64,000 bases of DNA from Leptospira ainlahdjerensis. GTDB lineage: Bacteria > Spirochaetota > Leptospiria > Leptospirales > Leptospiraceae. Below, in pieces: positions 26,077-40,858 of this stretch. Under the pieces are notes generated by a model. That model was not told the DNA's origin and made no database searches. It saw nothing but the letters and a program-made list of their open reading frames with translations. Where the stretch lies: NCBI RefSeq assembly GCF_016919175.1, contig NZ_JAFFPU010000056.1, forward strand, positions 44,498-108,497, given 5' to 3'. The number at the start of each line of letters is the position of its first letter. Positions within the stretch are counted from its first letter, which is position 1. Both the position numbers and the translations under genes were made by a program.

Positions 26077-27399
26077 TTATTCTTTCCCTTTCCCTGAAAT
26101 CCACAAAAATTGAACGTCATTTACGTTGGTTCCGGTGGGTCCCGTTCTCACAAGGGCATCTCCGAATTGTAAGGCTTCGTAAGAACGATGTTCTTTAAGA
26201 AGACGGTCTGCGTCGTTTGCCGTTGTTGCCCTGATTTTTTCCCAGGTGTTTCCATCCACGAGCGCGCCCGCGGCGTCGGTCGGCCCGTCCGTTCCGTCGG
26301 TTGCCAGAGAAAAAAGAAACGTTCTTGAAAGTCCGGAGATTCTCTTGGCAAAAGAAAGCGCGAGCTCTTGGTTCCTTCCGCCTTTTCCCGATCCGTCGTG
26401 TGTGACGGTGGTTTCCCCTCCACAAAGGATCAAAAGCGGATGATTTAGAATTTTAGAATATTCTTTAGCGATTTCCGCCAAAAAGGAACCAGCTTCTTTT
26501 GCCTCGCAGGACAAAGAAGACGTTAAGAATAGAATCGGAATTCCTAAATTGTCGCATTCTTTTCGAACGACTTCCAAAGCGAGGGATAGATTTCCGACGC
26601 AGAAAATCTTGTGACGGTTCGGGTCGAATTGAAAATTGAATCCGGTATCGCGGATTTTTGTTTTTTCTATCAATACTTTTTCAATCTTAGCGTCGGGAAC
26701 AAAATCGTATTGTTGGAATATTCTAAAAATAGAATCTTTTGAAACACGGGAAGGGATCGTCGGACCGGAGGCAACTTTGGAAAGATCGTCTCCGATCACG
26801 TCTGAAAGGATTAAGGTCACGGACTTTGCGGGAAAAATTCTGGATAAAAGTCCTCCTCCTTTCAGAGAAGAAAGTAGGGTTCTAATTTCGTTTACGTCCT
26901 GGATCGGGGCTCCGCTCGACAAAAGTCTTTGGTTCCAGAAAACGAGATCGTCCAAGGTGAGATCGCCCTCGAGAACTTCAGCCAGGGAGGAACCTCCGCC
27001 CGATAAAAGAAGAAGAACCGTATCTTCCGGTCCCAGATCCGAACAGAGTTCTAAAATTTTCTCCCCGCCAAGAAGGCTGTTTTTGTCGGGAACCGGATGT
27101 CCCGCTTCGATAATCTTCAACGGAGGAATCGGTTTTCCTGAGTGGCCGTATTTGGTGAGAATGAGTCCTTTTTGAATTCTATCCTTGCAGATTTCCACCG
27201 CGGCCAATGCCATCGGATAAGCGGCTTTTCCGATCGAAAGTAAAATCACGTTACCCGAAAGAGAAAGGGAACGAAGGGATTTCGAAACCGCTTCCTGCGG
27301 AAGAGAGGCTTGGATCGCTTTAGCTCCGAGATGGAGCAGGATGGACTCGGGAGAATCCATCTTCGGATCCGGCGGTTTTAAAAAATCCAAATGGAACAT
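26077..27399 (-). CDS. Glycerate 2-kinase (DUF4147/MOFRL family)
   Basis: A 440-residue cytoplasmic enzyme of the GckA/TtuD type, expected to phosphorylate glycerate to 2-phosphoglycerate. The N-terminal DUF4147 domain contains LLLSGGGSSLAEVLEG and VTLILSDVIGDD; the C-terminal MOFRL domain contains ILCGGETTVTHDGSGKGGRNQELAL and ATDGTDGPTDAAGALVDG. Older annotation often calls this family hydroxypyruvate reductase. No other genes of glyoxylate or serine metabolism lie beside it. Start ATG at 27399. Confidence 0.9.
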   Translation of the reverse strand: MFHLDFLKPPDPKMDSPESILLHLGAKAIQASLPQEAVSKSLRSLSLSGNVILLSIGKAAYPMALAAVEICKDRIQKGLILTKYGHSGKPIPPLKIIEAGHPVPDKNSLLGGEKILELCSDLGPEDTVLLLLSGGGSSLAEVLEGDLTLDDLVFWNQRLLSSGAPIQDVNEIRTLLSSLKGGGLLSRIFPAKSVTLILSDVIGDDLSKVASGPTIPSRVSKDSIFRIFQQYDFVPDAKIEKVLIEKTKIRDTGFNFQFDPNRHKIFCVGNLSLALEVVRKECDNLGIPILFLTSSLSCEAKEAGSFLAEIAKEYSKILNHPLLILCGGETTVTHDGSGKGGRNQELALSFAKRISGLSRTFLFSLATDGTDGPTDAAGALVDGNTWEKIRATTANDADRLLKEHRSYEALQFGDALVRTGPTGTNVNDVQFLWISGKGKE

Positions 27400-27500
27400 G
27401 AGCTTATTTTATTTTGACAATCCGTTCTGTAAACCGAATGTAGGATCTCACACAACGTAAGGCTTTAAAAAACAAAAGCCTATAAAAATTAGGAGCATTC

Positions 27501-28400
27501 ATGTCTGAGATCAAAACCGCGTCCGTAAAAAACGGGGAAAGAGAATACAAATACCTGAGTTTAGGAAACGGAAAAAAATTGATCTTCTTCTTCCACGGAT
27601 TTCCGGACGACGCCGGCTCCATGAAAGACCTAATGCGAATCTTTGCAGAACGGGGTTTTACGTGTATCGCCCCGTATATGAGAGGTTATTCCTCGGGTTC
27701 GAACGTTCCATTTTCCCCGACGGTGACTATCGCCGAACTCGCAGGAGATCTCAAGTTCATCGTAGAATCTCTCAAGACAAAACACAAACCGGAAAACACG
27801 ATTGTAGTAGGACACGACTGGGGTGCGATCGCGTCTTATGCACTGGCGAATCTATCTCCGGCGTCCTTGGATACGTTAGTCGCTCTTTCTGTTCCCCCGC
27901 TTCCAACTTTTTTAAAAAATCTCTGGATCTATCCTTCTCAGATCGTACGAAGCTGGTATATTCTATTTTTCCAACTTCGTGCGGGAATTCCGGAATCCGC
28001 CCTTTTGAAAAACGAACTCCTTCGAAGGCTTTGGGAAGACTGGAGTCCGGGTTGGAAAATTCCCGAAGAAAGATTTAGGGAAGTTTCGGAGAATTTAAAA
28101 AATCCGGAGAATCTATCGACTGCCCTCGGCTATTACCGGGGTCTATTGACTCCGAGCAACTTTTCCCTTTGGAATTCGAGCAGAGAGATCGTGTTTCAGA
28201 AGATCGGGGTTCCGACGCTTGTACTTAGCGGAGAAAACGACGAATGTATTTCACCGAACGTATTTCGCGGATTGGAATCTGAATTTTATTCCCGGGTATT
28301 GTTTAAGGTAGTAAATAAAGCAGGGCATTTTCTACCTCTCGAGGCGCCTGAGATCGTGGCCCAAGAAATATTATCTTTTTTGAAATTAGATACAAAATAA
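27501..28400 (+). CDS. Alpha/beta hydrolase, epoxide-hydrolase-like
   Basis: A 299-residue soluble alpha/beta-hydrolase. The oxyanion motif FFFHGFPDDAGS, a nucleophile elbow with Asp (VGHDWGAIASY), a late acid (SGENDECIS) and the catalytic His in NKAGHFLPLEAPE make the Asp-acid-His triad of epoxide hydrolases and haloalkane dehalogenases. Without a recognisable ring-opening Tyr pair or halide-binding Trp assignment, the substrate stays open. The start ATG at 27501 has a strong TAGGAG site 6 bp upstream. It is divergent from the glycerate kinase gene. A hairpin at 28416 lies between it and the convergent hydroxylase gene. Confidence 0.87.
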   Translation: MSEIKTASVKNGEREYKYLSLGNGKKLIFFFHGFPDDAGSMKDLMRIFAERGFTCIAPYMRGYSSGSNVPFSPTVTIAELAGDLKFIVESLKTKHKPENTIVVGHDWGAIASYALANLSPASLDTLVALSVPPLPTFLKNLWIYPSQIVRSWYILFFQLRAGIPESALLKNELLRRLWEDWSPGWKIPEERFREVSENLKNPENLSTALGYYRGLLTPSNFSLWNSSREIVFQKIGVPTLVLSGENDECISPNVFRGLESEFYSRVLFKVVNKAGHFLPLEAPEIVAQEILSFLKLDTK

Positions 28401-28410
28401 AAAGAATGTA

Positions 28411-28444
28411 AAAAGCCGCGCTCTTAGATTTCGTTCGAGCGCGG
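28411..28444 (-). terminator. Intrinsic terminator for the fatty-acid hydroxylase gene
   Basis: A perfect eight-base-pair GC stem CCGCGCTC/GAGCGCGG (28416-28423 with 28437-28444) is followed on the minus strand by CTTTTTAC. It lies 43 bp past the stop of the minus-strand gene. The plus strand lacks a T-run, so it should act mainly on the minus strand. Confidence 0.65.
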
Positions 28445-28486
28445 AGAAATGTGGTTTCGTAAGTGGAGGGTGATGCGGTTTTTTGC

Positions 28487-29344
28487 CTAACCTTCGGCCG
28501 GGGTTTGCGACCAACGGATCTTTGAATCGGAATCATTATCTCGAGCTGAACGTTTGTCGGCTACGGATTCGAAGTATTCTTCGTAATTGGGAAAGTTGGT
28601 TCCCATAATTCTATCCCAGAAGTTAAAGTAGAGACTGTAGTTTCCGTGAAATTTCTGGTGATGGAGATTGTGATGTGTGGATGTATTGATCCATTTTAGA
28701 ATCGGATGTTTCACCCAACCCTTCGGCAAAAATTCATAACCCAAATGCCACCAGATATTCATCACCATCGCGTAGACTGTATGAAAGAGAAGCACGTGAA
28801 AGTGGATCGGAATCACTAAAACGAAGAATACGATATAGATTCCTTCCAAGAAGGCTTCCAGAATGTGAAAGTGATACGCCGCGAGCGGGGAAGGATTTAC
28901 GGATTGGTGATGAACCGAATGAACGCGGGAATAAACCTTCTTATGATGCATCCATCTATGAGCCCAGTAAAACCAGGTTTCGTGCCAGATCGTAATCAAT
29001 ACGAAGGAAAGAAACATGTAAAGATATCCGCCGTTCGAAGTGTAATCTCCAAAGTAGACGTTATTGGGAATCAATCCCATTCTTGCGCTCACGATGTTCG
29101 TGGTCGCGATTATCGTAAAAACAAAAAGGGTCACAGCGGATTGTCTGAATTCGTTTTTGATCTTTTCGATTTTAGGATATACGGCTTGAATTCTAAAACG
29201 ATGGAAACTGTCCTTTTTCCAGACGTAAAGAATCAAGAAGGCAAGACCCGCGATCGGATAATAACGCAGGATATTCATCGTAAACTGAAAGAGTCCGATT
29301 TTTTGGACACAGTCTAGAACTAACTCACACTGGATTGGATTCAT
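28487..29344 (-). CDS. Sterol desaturase / fatty acid hydroxylase family protein
   Basis: A 285-residue integral membrane protein with several hydrophobic segments and the di-iron histidine motifs of this superfamily: HETWFYWAHRWMHH, HSVHHQS, then WWHLGYEF and HHNLHHQKFH near the C-terminus. Such enzymes hydroxylate or desaturate lipids using O2; the substrate here is unknown. The ATG at 29344 has AAAGGAGAT about 7 bp upstream. It precedes no lipid genes; its minus-strand neighbour is a membrane AraC-type regulator 47 bp upstream on the same strand, which could control it (inference). Confidence 0.92.
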   Translation of the reverse strand: MNPIQCELVLDCVQKIGLFQFTMNILRYYPIAGLAFLILYVWKKDSFHRFRIQAVYPKIEKIKNEFRQSAVTLFVFTIIATTNIVSARMGLIPNNVYFGDYTSNGGYLYMFLSFVLITIWHETWFYWAHRWMHHKKVYSRVHSVHHQSVNPSPLAAYHFHILEAFLEGIYIVFFVLVIPIHFHVLLFHTVYAMVMNIWWHLGYEFLPKGWVKHPILKWINTSTHHNLHHQKFHGNYSLYFNFWDRIMGTNFPNYEEYFESVADKRSARDNDSDSKIRWSQTPAEG

Positions 29345-29391
29345 GAAAAGAATCTCCTTTTGCTGGAGATAAGTTTACTTTTTTTCCCAAT

Positions 29392-30573
29392 TCAATCGTC
29401 CGACTTGGTCGAAACGGTCGAAAAAAAACGACCTGACTTATCAATCAGGCCTTTCGATTCGCCTTTTTTTCTGAACTCAGTGGGACTGAGCCCAACTTCT
29501 TTTCGAAACGCGTCGTTAAAGGAAGACTTTGATTGAAATCCAACCTCGTATGCAATTGAAAGAACGGTTTCTTTGGGAGAGTGGAGTAAACGATGTTTTG
29601 CTTCCGCGATTCTGCAACCGTTGATCAACTGAAAGAAATTTCTTTTGAGATGCAGATTGAGATACTCCGAAAGTTGGTGTGGAGAAATTCCCAATTCTTC
29701 CGCGAGACGGGAAAGACCAAGATTCTCCTCCTTGTAGATTTTTTTTTCTTCTAAAAGGGAATGGAGATTTTTTTCCAAAGAATCCAGATCCACGGAACGA
29801 AGCTGAGTGTTTTTGTATTTTTTCTCGTCTTCAACGATTCTTCTGACGGCGCTGAAAATTTCGGGATGGCTCTGGCGAACGATATAGATTCCGCAGAGAA
29901 GAATTCCCACGAGAATGGAAGAAATTTCCAATCGAAGAACGCCGTCTTGTCGAATGCTCGTCGTAAGTCCCAAAAAGGAGGAAGCAGTCGCAGTCGAAAG
30001 TATAAAAAGAATCAGACGAACCTCCGGTTGAGAATAGATCGTCGTCCAACGGATCCGGTGTAGAAGATTCCAAACTATATTGAAAAGATATGCAAAAAGT
30101 GTAATGGACATGGCAGCGATTCCGATCCGTATTTCCCAGGTGATCTTACCTTGTTGAGCCAGCCTAAGACATTGCAATTTTTCCTCGGTTGAAGAAAGAT
30201 AGAACGGCCCAAGGATTAGAAAAATTCCCAAACAAGGAATCCAGTCCCAAAGTCGAAAGATCGGTGTCGAATTCTCTTCTTCCCAGAGCGCCGAGATGTA
30301 TGAACGTAACAGCGGACCGAAGAGGGCGGAAATCGGAATGTGAATCGCGTAGAGATGGGGAAAATGGCGGATTGATTCGCTGACAAGAAGATATGCATGG
30401 AATTCAAAAATAAAAACCGAAAGGAAAAGGATGAGAAGAATTCGATTTCGATGACCTTTGAATGCGAGAGGGATTTCACCCATCACAAAGAGAAAGGACA
30501 AGGCGGAACTAAAACCGATAAATCCAGAAAGGATCGTATGGATATTTAAGTTTCCGGGTAAAGAAGAGAACAT
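29392..30573 (-). CDS. AraC-family transcriptional regulator with 7-TM N-terminal region
   Basis: A regulator of about 393 residues with roughly seven membrane helices (e.g. ILSGFIGFSSALSFLFVMG, LLILFLSVFIFEFHAYLL, LEISSILVGILLCGIYIV) followed by a cytoplasmic linker and a C-terminal AraC-type double helix-turn-helix (LAEELGISPHQLSEYLN and VLSIAYEVGFQSKSSFNDAFRKEVGLSPTEF in the usual order). A membrane sensor joined to a DNA-binding domain implies one-component signalling at the membrane. The frame can be opened to 30717, but the ATG at 30573 starts directly before the first membrane helix and is preferred. The fatty-acid hydroxylase gene lies 47 bp downstream, so the two may be co-transcribed. 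Confidence 0.85.
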   Translation of the reverse strand: MFSSLPGNLNIHTILSGFIGFSSALSFLFVMGEIPLAFKGHRNRILLILFLSVFIFEFHAYLLVSESIRHFPHLYAIHIPISALFGPLLRSYISALWEEENSTPIFRLWDWIPCLGIFLILGPFYLSSTEEKLQCLRLAQQGKITWEIRIGIAAMSITLFAYLFNIVWNLLHRIRWTTIYSQPEVRLILFILSTATASSFLGLTTSIRQDGVLRLEISSILVGILLCGIYIVRQSHPEIFSAVRRIVEDEKKYKNTQLRSVDLDSLEKNLHSLLEEKKIYKEENLGLSRLAEELGISPHQLSEYLNLHLKRNFFQLINGCRIAEAKHRLLHSPKETVLSIAYEVGFQSKSSFNDAFRKEVGLSPTEFRKKGESKGLIDKSGRFFSTVSTKSDD

Positions 30574-30870
30574 GGAAATATATCTGAGAGTAATAGGGTC
30601 CAATTGCAAAGGAAAGCAAAAGCGATCTTTTCGCGCTATAAAAAGAAGAAATGGTCCGACCTTTAAAAAGGAGCGATTCTTAATTTCTTGAGGATTTAAG
30701 AATCGGATTCTTTCCAATTTATAATCATCTAAATTTAAAAATGACTGAAAAACTGAAAAAACCGATGAATTCAGTTGTTTTTAATAGATACGAAGAACGG
30801 GAAAGAAGCGTAACGAGGCAAAAACTTTGTTTTATTGTTGCGCCGCACTACGTCTAATAGGAACATACAA

Positions 30871-31317
<447 letters not shown>

Positions 31318-31334
31318 TAAAGGACGAATCCGGA

Positions 31335-31364
31335 AAAGGGACGAGAGCCGTCCCTTTTTTGTTT
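31335..31364 (+). terminator. Intrinsic terminator after the 148-residue hypothetical gene
   Basis: A perfect nine-base-pair stem AAAGGGACG/CGTCCCTTT with a five-base loop runs straight into TTTGTTTT, just after the stop codon at 31317. Confidence 0.85.
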
Positions 31365-31720
31365 TAGAAACGTCGTTTTTTGAGAACAGAATTTTTCGAA
31401 AGAGAAACCTGTTGAAAAAGCGGATCTCATCCGGGTTCTTACTTTTTTTTGCTTCCTCCGGTAATTCCAAGTGACGGAAAGGATCTGTCTACTTTGAGCC
31501 TTAAAGAAGGTCCTTGCGTCGATGATAGAAAAAAAATCCCAAAAAAACGAACGAGCCGAAAAGGAAATCACACGCGAGTGTTTGTTTCAAAACATATTCT
31601 ATCTTTCCCCGGAATGTAAGGCCTGATCTACTGACTAAGAATTTAAGAATTCGTCTCCGATAGAATTCTTAAATTTGAATATTCTAAATTTAGAATGTAA
31701 TACTCCTGTTGTGGATTGTA

Positions 31721-31967
31721 TAATCCTTACCCACAATTTAAGAGGAGATACAACGAGAATTATTACGAGAAAAGGTTTTTTGTAGGAGTTCCTACATGAT
31801 ATTTTTTTCTTGCGAAAAGTTTGATTTTATGATATAGGAAAGTTTCCGGAATTTTTCCGCCACCCACCCCACCACCCGAAATTTGGGCGGGGCGCGCGAG
31901 TTTTACCGAGGACCGTCGTAGTTCCGACAAATTATCTGAAGATCCTGACAACTTGTGGGTAAGGTTA
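31721..31967. repeat. Full-length composite element with terminal inverted repeats (contains copy C)
   Basis: A ~247-bp unit around copy C. The left end reads AATCCTTACCCACAA and the right end TTGTGGGTAAGGTTA, a 12-bp exact terminal inverted repeat (TTGTGGGTAAGG) that continues imperfectly outward. Inside the ends lie the 150-bp type I element and flanks that also recur beside the other copies. It sits in the gap between a terminated plus-strand gene and a convergent minus-strand gene. No transposase or credible open frame lies within it, so it would be a non-autonomous unit if mobile. Confidence 0.65.
31781..31930 (+). repeat. Interspersed element, type I, copy C
   Basis: A 150-bp copy bounded by TGTAGGAGTTCCTACA and GTCGTAGTTCCGACA. 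It has the core ATGATATAGGAAAGT and a hairpin with CCCC/GGGG and CCC/GGG arms separated by the conserved ACCA/C internal loop. Same orientation as copies A and B. Confidence 0.88.
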
Positions 31968-32167
31968 TATCAGAGATTGGGAGGGATTTCGTTTTTCGGA
32001 AAAAATGTTCTTCGTGAAAGAGAGGAAATCTGTGGGAACTCCCATCGTTTTGGTTACAAGCTTTCTCAGAATAGAAGCAATCTTTTCCGGGTCTTAGGAC
32101 CTGACTCTAAAAACTTCACTCAAGAAAAAAGAATTTTTGATTCCAACCCTTCGTTTTGGACAAGTTC
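31968..32167. other. Non-coding remainder of the 850-bp gap 31318-32167
   Basis: After the composite element, this stretch shows no credible gene. It contains a solo copy of AATCTGTGGGAACTCCC at 32027-32043, the same motif that opens each unit of the tandem repeat at 33877. The stretch before the element (31365-31720) also shows no gene and only T-rich and A-rich runs. Confidence 0.5.
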
Positions 32168-32554
32168 TCAAACGATTGAATTTTGAATTGCATTTGTCAG
32201 GTCGTCTTCAACTTGTTTGGCGACTTCGGCGAGTTTTTTAGAATCAGAAAAAAGTCCTAAAAGAGATGTCGGCTTAATCATTCCAACTTTTGTTTTTCCC
32301 TTTTCGGAATACACGGAGATCCTGCAAGGAAGGACAAGATTCATTTCCATGTTTTCGTTTAAGACTTGGCTTGCTTTTTGAGGATTGCAGACTTCAAGGA
32401 TTTGGCATTCTTCCGAAAAATCGACTCCCTTTTTTTTCATCGTTTCTTTTAGATTGTGGATATGAAGTACCCCGTATTTTTGATTTGCAATTTCGGTTTC
32501 TAAATCCTGAACGCACTTCGCAACGCTCTTTTTTGTTTCCAAGATGTATTTCAT
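32168..32554 (-). CDS. DUF302 domain protein
   Basis: A 128-residue soluble protein that fits the DUF302 fold: a start MKYILETKKSVAKCVQDLETEI, a middle ECQILEVCNPQKASQVLNEN with the characteristic NP.KA...L, then LPCRISVYSEKGKTKVGMIKP. DUF302 proteins are small, widespread and of unknown function, often next to redox or metal genes. The cysteine in VCNP and that in LPCR are both in family-conserved positions. It follows the methyltransferase gene by 37 bp on the same strand and converges on the repeat-containing gap. Confidence 0.88.
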   Translation of the reverse strand: MKYILETKKSVAKCVQDLETEIANQKYGVLHIHNLKETMKKKGVDFSEECQILEVCNPQKASQVLNENMEMNLVLPCRISVYSEKGKTKVGMIKPTSLLGLFSDSKKLAEVAKQVEDDLTNAIQNSIV

Positions 32555-32591
32555 TTTTTTTCCTTGCTTCGGTATATTCTAATTTTATGAT

Positions 32592-33212
32592 TTAGGAATG
32601 TGAATTAACTTTTTGTGCGGAAATTCGAACGACGGAACCGCGTCCGCTGTGTTTTTCTCCTTCGTCTAAATCCCGTTCCACGTGTTCCAATCGAAATATC
32701 CTCCATCCGCTTGCGAATTCTTTCTGAAGTTCTTCTAAGGTTACCATAAAATTCGGATCCTCCGGTCCTCCGCTTGGATAATTCCTAACCCTTTGATCCG
32801 GGTGAAACCATTCCGCTATAAGAATTCCTTCGGATGAAAGAAACGAGGGCAACATTCGAAACAGTTTTTTTCGTTGGGAGGGGGAAAGGTGTAAGAATGT
32901 TATCACTACGGCGTCAAATTTTTGATTCGTTTGGAACGCGAGAACATCGGACTCGATACAAGTCACAGAAAGTCCTTCCAGTCTGCTTTGTTTTTTTAGC
33001 TTATCCATACCCACGGCGGATTGATCGACTGCGGTCACCTGAAACCCTTGACGAGCGAGAAAGAGGGAATTTCTTCCTTCTCCGCTCGCTAAATCCAATA
33101 CGGAGCTTCCCTTTTTGAATCGGGATATCTCCTCGCGAAGAAAGTCGTTTTCTCGAAGTCCGTAAACCCATTCTTCGGACGCGTATCTTTGATTCCAAAA
33201 TTCCGGATTCAT
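32592..33212 (-). CDS. SAM-dependent methyltransferase (class I)
   Basis: A class I methyltransferase of about 206 residues. Motif I is clear (SVLDLASGEGRNSLFLARQG), followed by the acidic end of strand 2 (VTAVDQS) and the motif IV region (FDAVVITFLHLSP). It resembles TehB/UbiE-like small-molecule methyltransferases; the substrate is unknown. The frame opens at 33275, but the ATG at 33212 (MNPEFWNQRY) gives the usual family start, so it is preferred. Probably co-transcribed with the DUF302 gene downstream. Confidence 0.88.
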   Translation of the reverse strand: MNPEFWNQRYASEEWVYGLRENDFLREEISRFKKGSSVLDLASGEGRNSLFLARQGFQVTAVDQSAVGMDKLKKQSRLEGLSVTCIESDVLAFQTNQKFDAVVITFLHLSPSQRKKLFRMLPSFLSSEGILIAEWFHPDQRVRNYPSGGPEDPNFMVTLEELQKEFASGWRIFRLEHVERDLDEGEKHSGRGSVVRISAQKVNSHS

Positions 33213-33491
33213 ACTTCCCAGTTTATTTCGTTTTATCTTTTGATTCAATCGAGAATTGGACCGTTCCGTTGACATTTATCAATTTCAATTTCGGGATTCG
33301 ATCAAAATTCTCATTTGACTTTCTTTATTTTTTTGTCCATTCTTAAGATCCGTGTTCTTCTTCATTTTCTCCTCCTCACAAACGGAATTCGTTAATCTTT
33401 CCTAAAGATTCGAAAACGTTTTTGGGACGGATTGAAGAGGAGCGCGAGCCTTTGTTCCCGCCGCCTATCGAGAATCTATTAGGAGAATCTT

Positions 33492-33746
33492 ATGAGAAAA
33501 ATTTTAGTCTTCGGTTTTTTCTTTCTTTCGCTTCTTGGACTTTCCGCGCAAGGAAACGGAGGAGGAAGCCCTTCTTGGAGTCAAAAAGGCAAACCTTGTT
33601 ATGAAGATCGAGAAAAGTTCTGCAAGGACGTGGATCGTAGAGGAGGAGCCATGAGAGATTGTCTTCGGAAAAACGAAGCTCAACTTTCCCCAGAATGTAA
33701 AACCCATTTGGATCAGATGAAAGATCGTCCTCGTCGTCGAAGATGA
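33492..33746 (+). CDS. Small secreted protein with cysteine-rich (GLG1/FGFR-type) repeat
   Basis: An 84-residue exported protein: signal peptide MRKILVFGFFFLSLLGLSAQ, a Gly/Ser linker, then one cysteine-rich repeat with CYEDREKFCKD, RDCLRKNEAQLSPECK and an Arg-rich tail (DRPRRRR). The C...FC...CL..N...LS..C pattern matches the Cys-rich repeat known from Golgi protein GLG1, which also occurs in small bacterial periplasmic proteins of unknown role. The ATG has TTAGGAGAATC directly upstream, an excellent ribosome-binding site. The basic tail may bind nucleic acid, lipid A or another polyanion (inference). Confidence 0.82.
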   Translation: MRKILVFGFFFLSLLGLSAQGNGGGSPSWSQKGKPCYEDREKFCKDVDRRGGAMRDCLRKNEAQLSPECKTHLDQMKDRPRRRR

Positions 33747-33759
33747 TTTTTGTTTAAAC

Positions 33760-33790
33760 TCGCGAAGCCGGGACGAACCGGCTTTTCGAG
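33760..33790 (+). terminator. Possible terminator after the small Cys-rich gene
   Basis: The stem AAGCCGG/CCGGCTT extends outward through CTCG/CGAG. Only a short T-run (TTTT within the stem end) follows, so termination is uncertain. Confidence 0.35.
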
Positions 33791-33876
33791 ATATTCTGCA
33801 TTTCGAATATTCTTAAATTTAAAAGTATCAGCCTGATATTTCTTTCCTATAAAATCGGAAACTTCTGTAAAACCTC

Positions 33877-34151
33877 AATCTGTGGGAACTCCCCGTCACA
33901 TTTGGGTGGGAGTCCGTTCACGGAAACGATGCTTCTCGCGAAGGAGACAAAATCTGTGGGAACTCCCCTCACATTTGCGTGGGGGTCCGTTCACGGAAAC
34001 GATGCTTCTCGCGAAGGAGACAAAATCTGTGGGAACTCCCCGTCACATTTGCGTGGGGATCCGTTCACGGAAACGATGCTTCTCGCGAAGGAGACAAAAT
34101 CTGTGGGAACTCCCCGTCACATTTGCGTGGGAGTCCGTTCACGGAAACGAT
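33877..34151. repeat. 74-bp tandem repeat, 3.7 copies
   Basis: Units start with AATCTGTGGGAACTCCCC at 33877, 33951, 34024 and 34098 and end with GCGAAGGAGACAA; lengths are 74, 73 (one G missing), 74 and a partial 54. Copies differ by only a few substitutions. Because 74 is not a multiple of three, the open frames across it repeat in shifting frames and are not genes. It lies between the small Cys-rich gene and the convergent exonuclease gene; the rest of that 507-bp gap shows nothing else. The unit opens with the TGTGGGAACTCC motif family that also bounds the ~150-bp elements. Copy number probably varies between strains. Confidence 0.93.
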
Positions 34152-34253
34152 CCATGTTTCCAAGTTTTTTCCGGATCGAATTTTAAGCCTGATTCCAAAG
34201 AGTTTTAGCAGGATTTGATTTTGAAAAAGTCATCGCACCGATCGAAAAGGATT

Positions 34254-35018
<765 letters not shown>

Positions 35019-35118
35019 TGGCAAAAGATAAACTGTACGAATTCTTTCTTCGGGCAATTGTTTTTTTTGAGTAAATTTCAGATGCAGGAAGAGTTCTTTC
35101 CGAAATTCTGGTTTTCAG

Positions 35119-36399
<1,281 letters not shown>

Positions 36400-36414
36400 G
36401 AATATTCAAATTTT

Positions 36415-37265
36415 ATGATTATCTGTAGAACCCCCGAAGAAGTAAGCGTCCAAGTCCGCACCTGGAAAAAAGAAGGTAAAACAGTGGGTTTTGTTCCTAC
36501 GATGGGTTTTTTGCACGAAGGCCACGCAACCCTTTTTCAAGAATCCGTTTCCCGCTCCGATAAAACCGTGGTTTCCATCTTTGTCAATCCGGCTCAGTTC
36601 AACGATCCGGAAGACTATACAAAGTATCCTGTCAATACGGAAGGAGATCTTAAACTCTGCGAATCCAAAAACGTGGATCTTGTTTTTTTACCGGATAAGG
36701 AAACGATGTATCCGGGCGGGATTCCCGATGTCGTATTAAAAATTCCACATCTGATGAACAATCTTTGCGCGACTTCACGTCCCGGGCATTTCGAAGGAGT
36801 TCTTCTTGTAATCTCGAGGCTCTTTCACTTCGTGGAACCGGATCTCGCGTTCTTCGGGAAAAAGGATTATCAGCAGTATCTTCTCATCCGCGAATTCTGC
36901 AAAATGTTGGCGTTTCGGGTAGAAGTCATCGGTTGTGAGACGATCCGTTCGGATAAAGGATTGGCTCTAAGCTCGCGTAACGCGCGTCTCGGTGAAACCG
37001 AAAAGGAGGAATCTCTTTTGGTTTCGAGAGCGCTTCGTCTGGGAGAATCTCAGATTCTTTCCGGAGTAAAGGATCCGGTTCTGGTTCGGGAGATCATGAA
37101 GGACGTCCTGGATTCTTCCGCAAAAATTAGAATCGATTATCTCGAAGTTTTGAACGCGGATACTCTGGAAAATTTGGAAGATGTGACTGGTAACGTTCTT
37201 CTCGCGGTCGCGATATTTATCGGGCCGGTTCGGTTAATCGACAATCTTACGTTGAGCGTCACCGA

Positions 37266-37269
<4 letters not shown>
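36415..37269 (+). CDS. panC: Pantothenate synthetase
   Basis: A 284-residue enzyme that joins pantoate and beta-alanine using ATP to make vitamin B5. Visible motifs are VPTMGFLHEGH (the HIGH-type nucleotide-binding site), FVNPAQFN, FFGKKDYQQY and the KMSKS-like region LALSSRNARL. Length is normal. The stop overlaps the mfd start as ATGA (4 bp), which indicates translational coupling. No panB or panD lies next to it. Confidence 0.97.
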
Positions 37270-40811
<3,542 letters not shown>

Positions 40812-40858
40812 ACGACCAAACCCCGAATCCTATCCTTTGCACAGGAACCCTAAGTCCG

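Noticed and set aside
26148..26425. Arg-rich open frames inside the glycerate kinase gene
   Set aside because: They are shadow frames of a well-supported gene.
30751..30780. Weak hairpin AACTGAA/TTCAGTT followed by T-rich sequence upstream of the gene at 30871
   Set aside because: The stem is short and AT-rich, and there is no leader peptide or known riboswitch core to support attenuation.
33877..34151. Possible CRISPR array
   Set aside because: Units are directly adjacent with no unique spacers, the whole 74-bp unit is conserved and no cas genes are near.
33882..34218. Three overlapping open frames with internal repeats such as CFSRRRQNLWELP
   Set aside because: They arise from the 74-bp tandem repeat, whose length is not a multiple of three; the same peptide appears in shifting frames, which is not how coding repeats behave.
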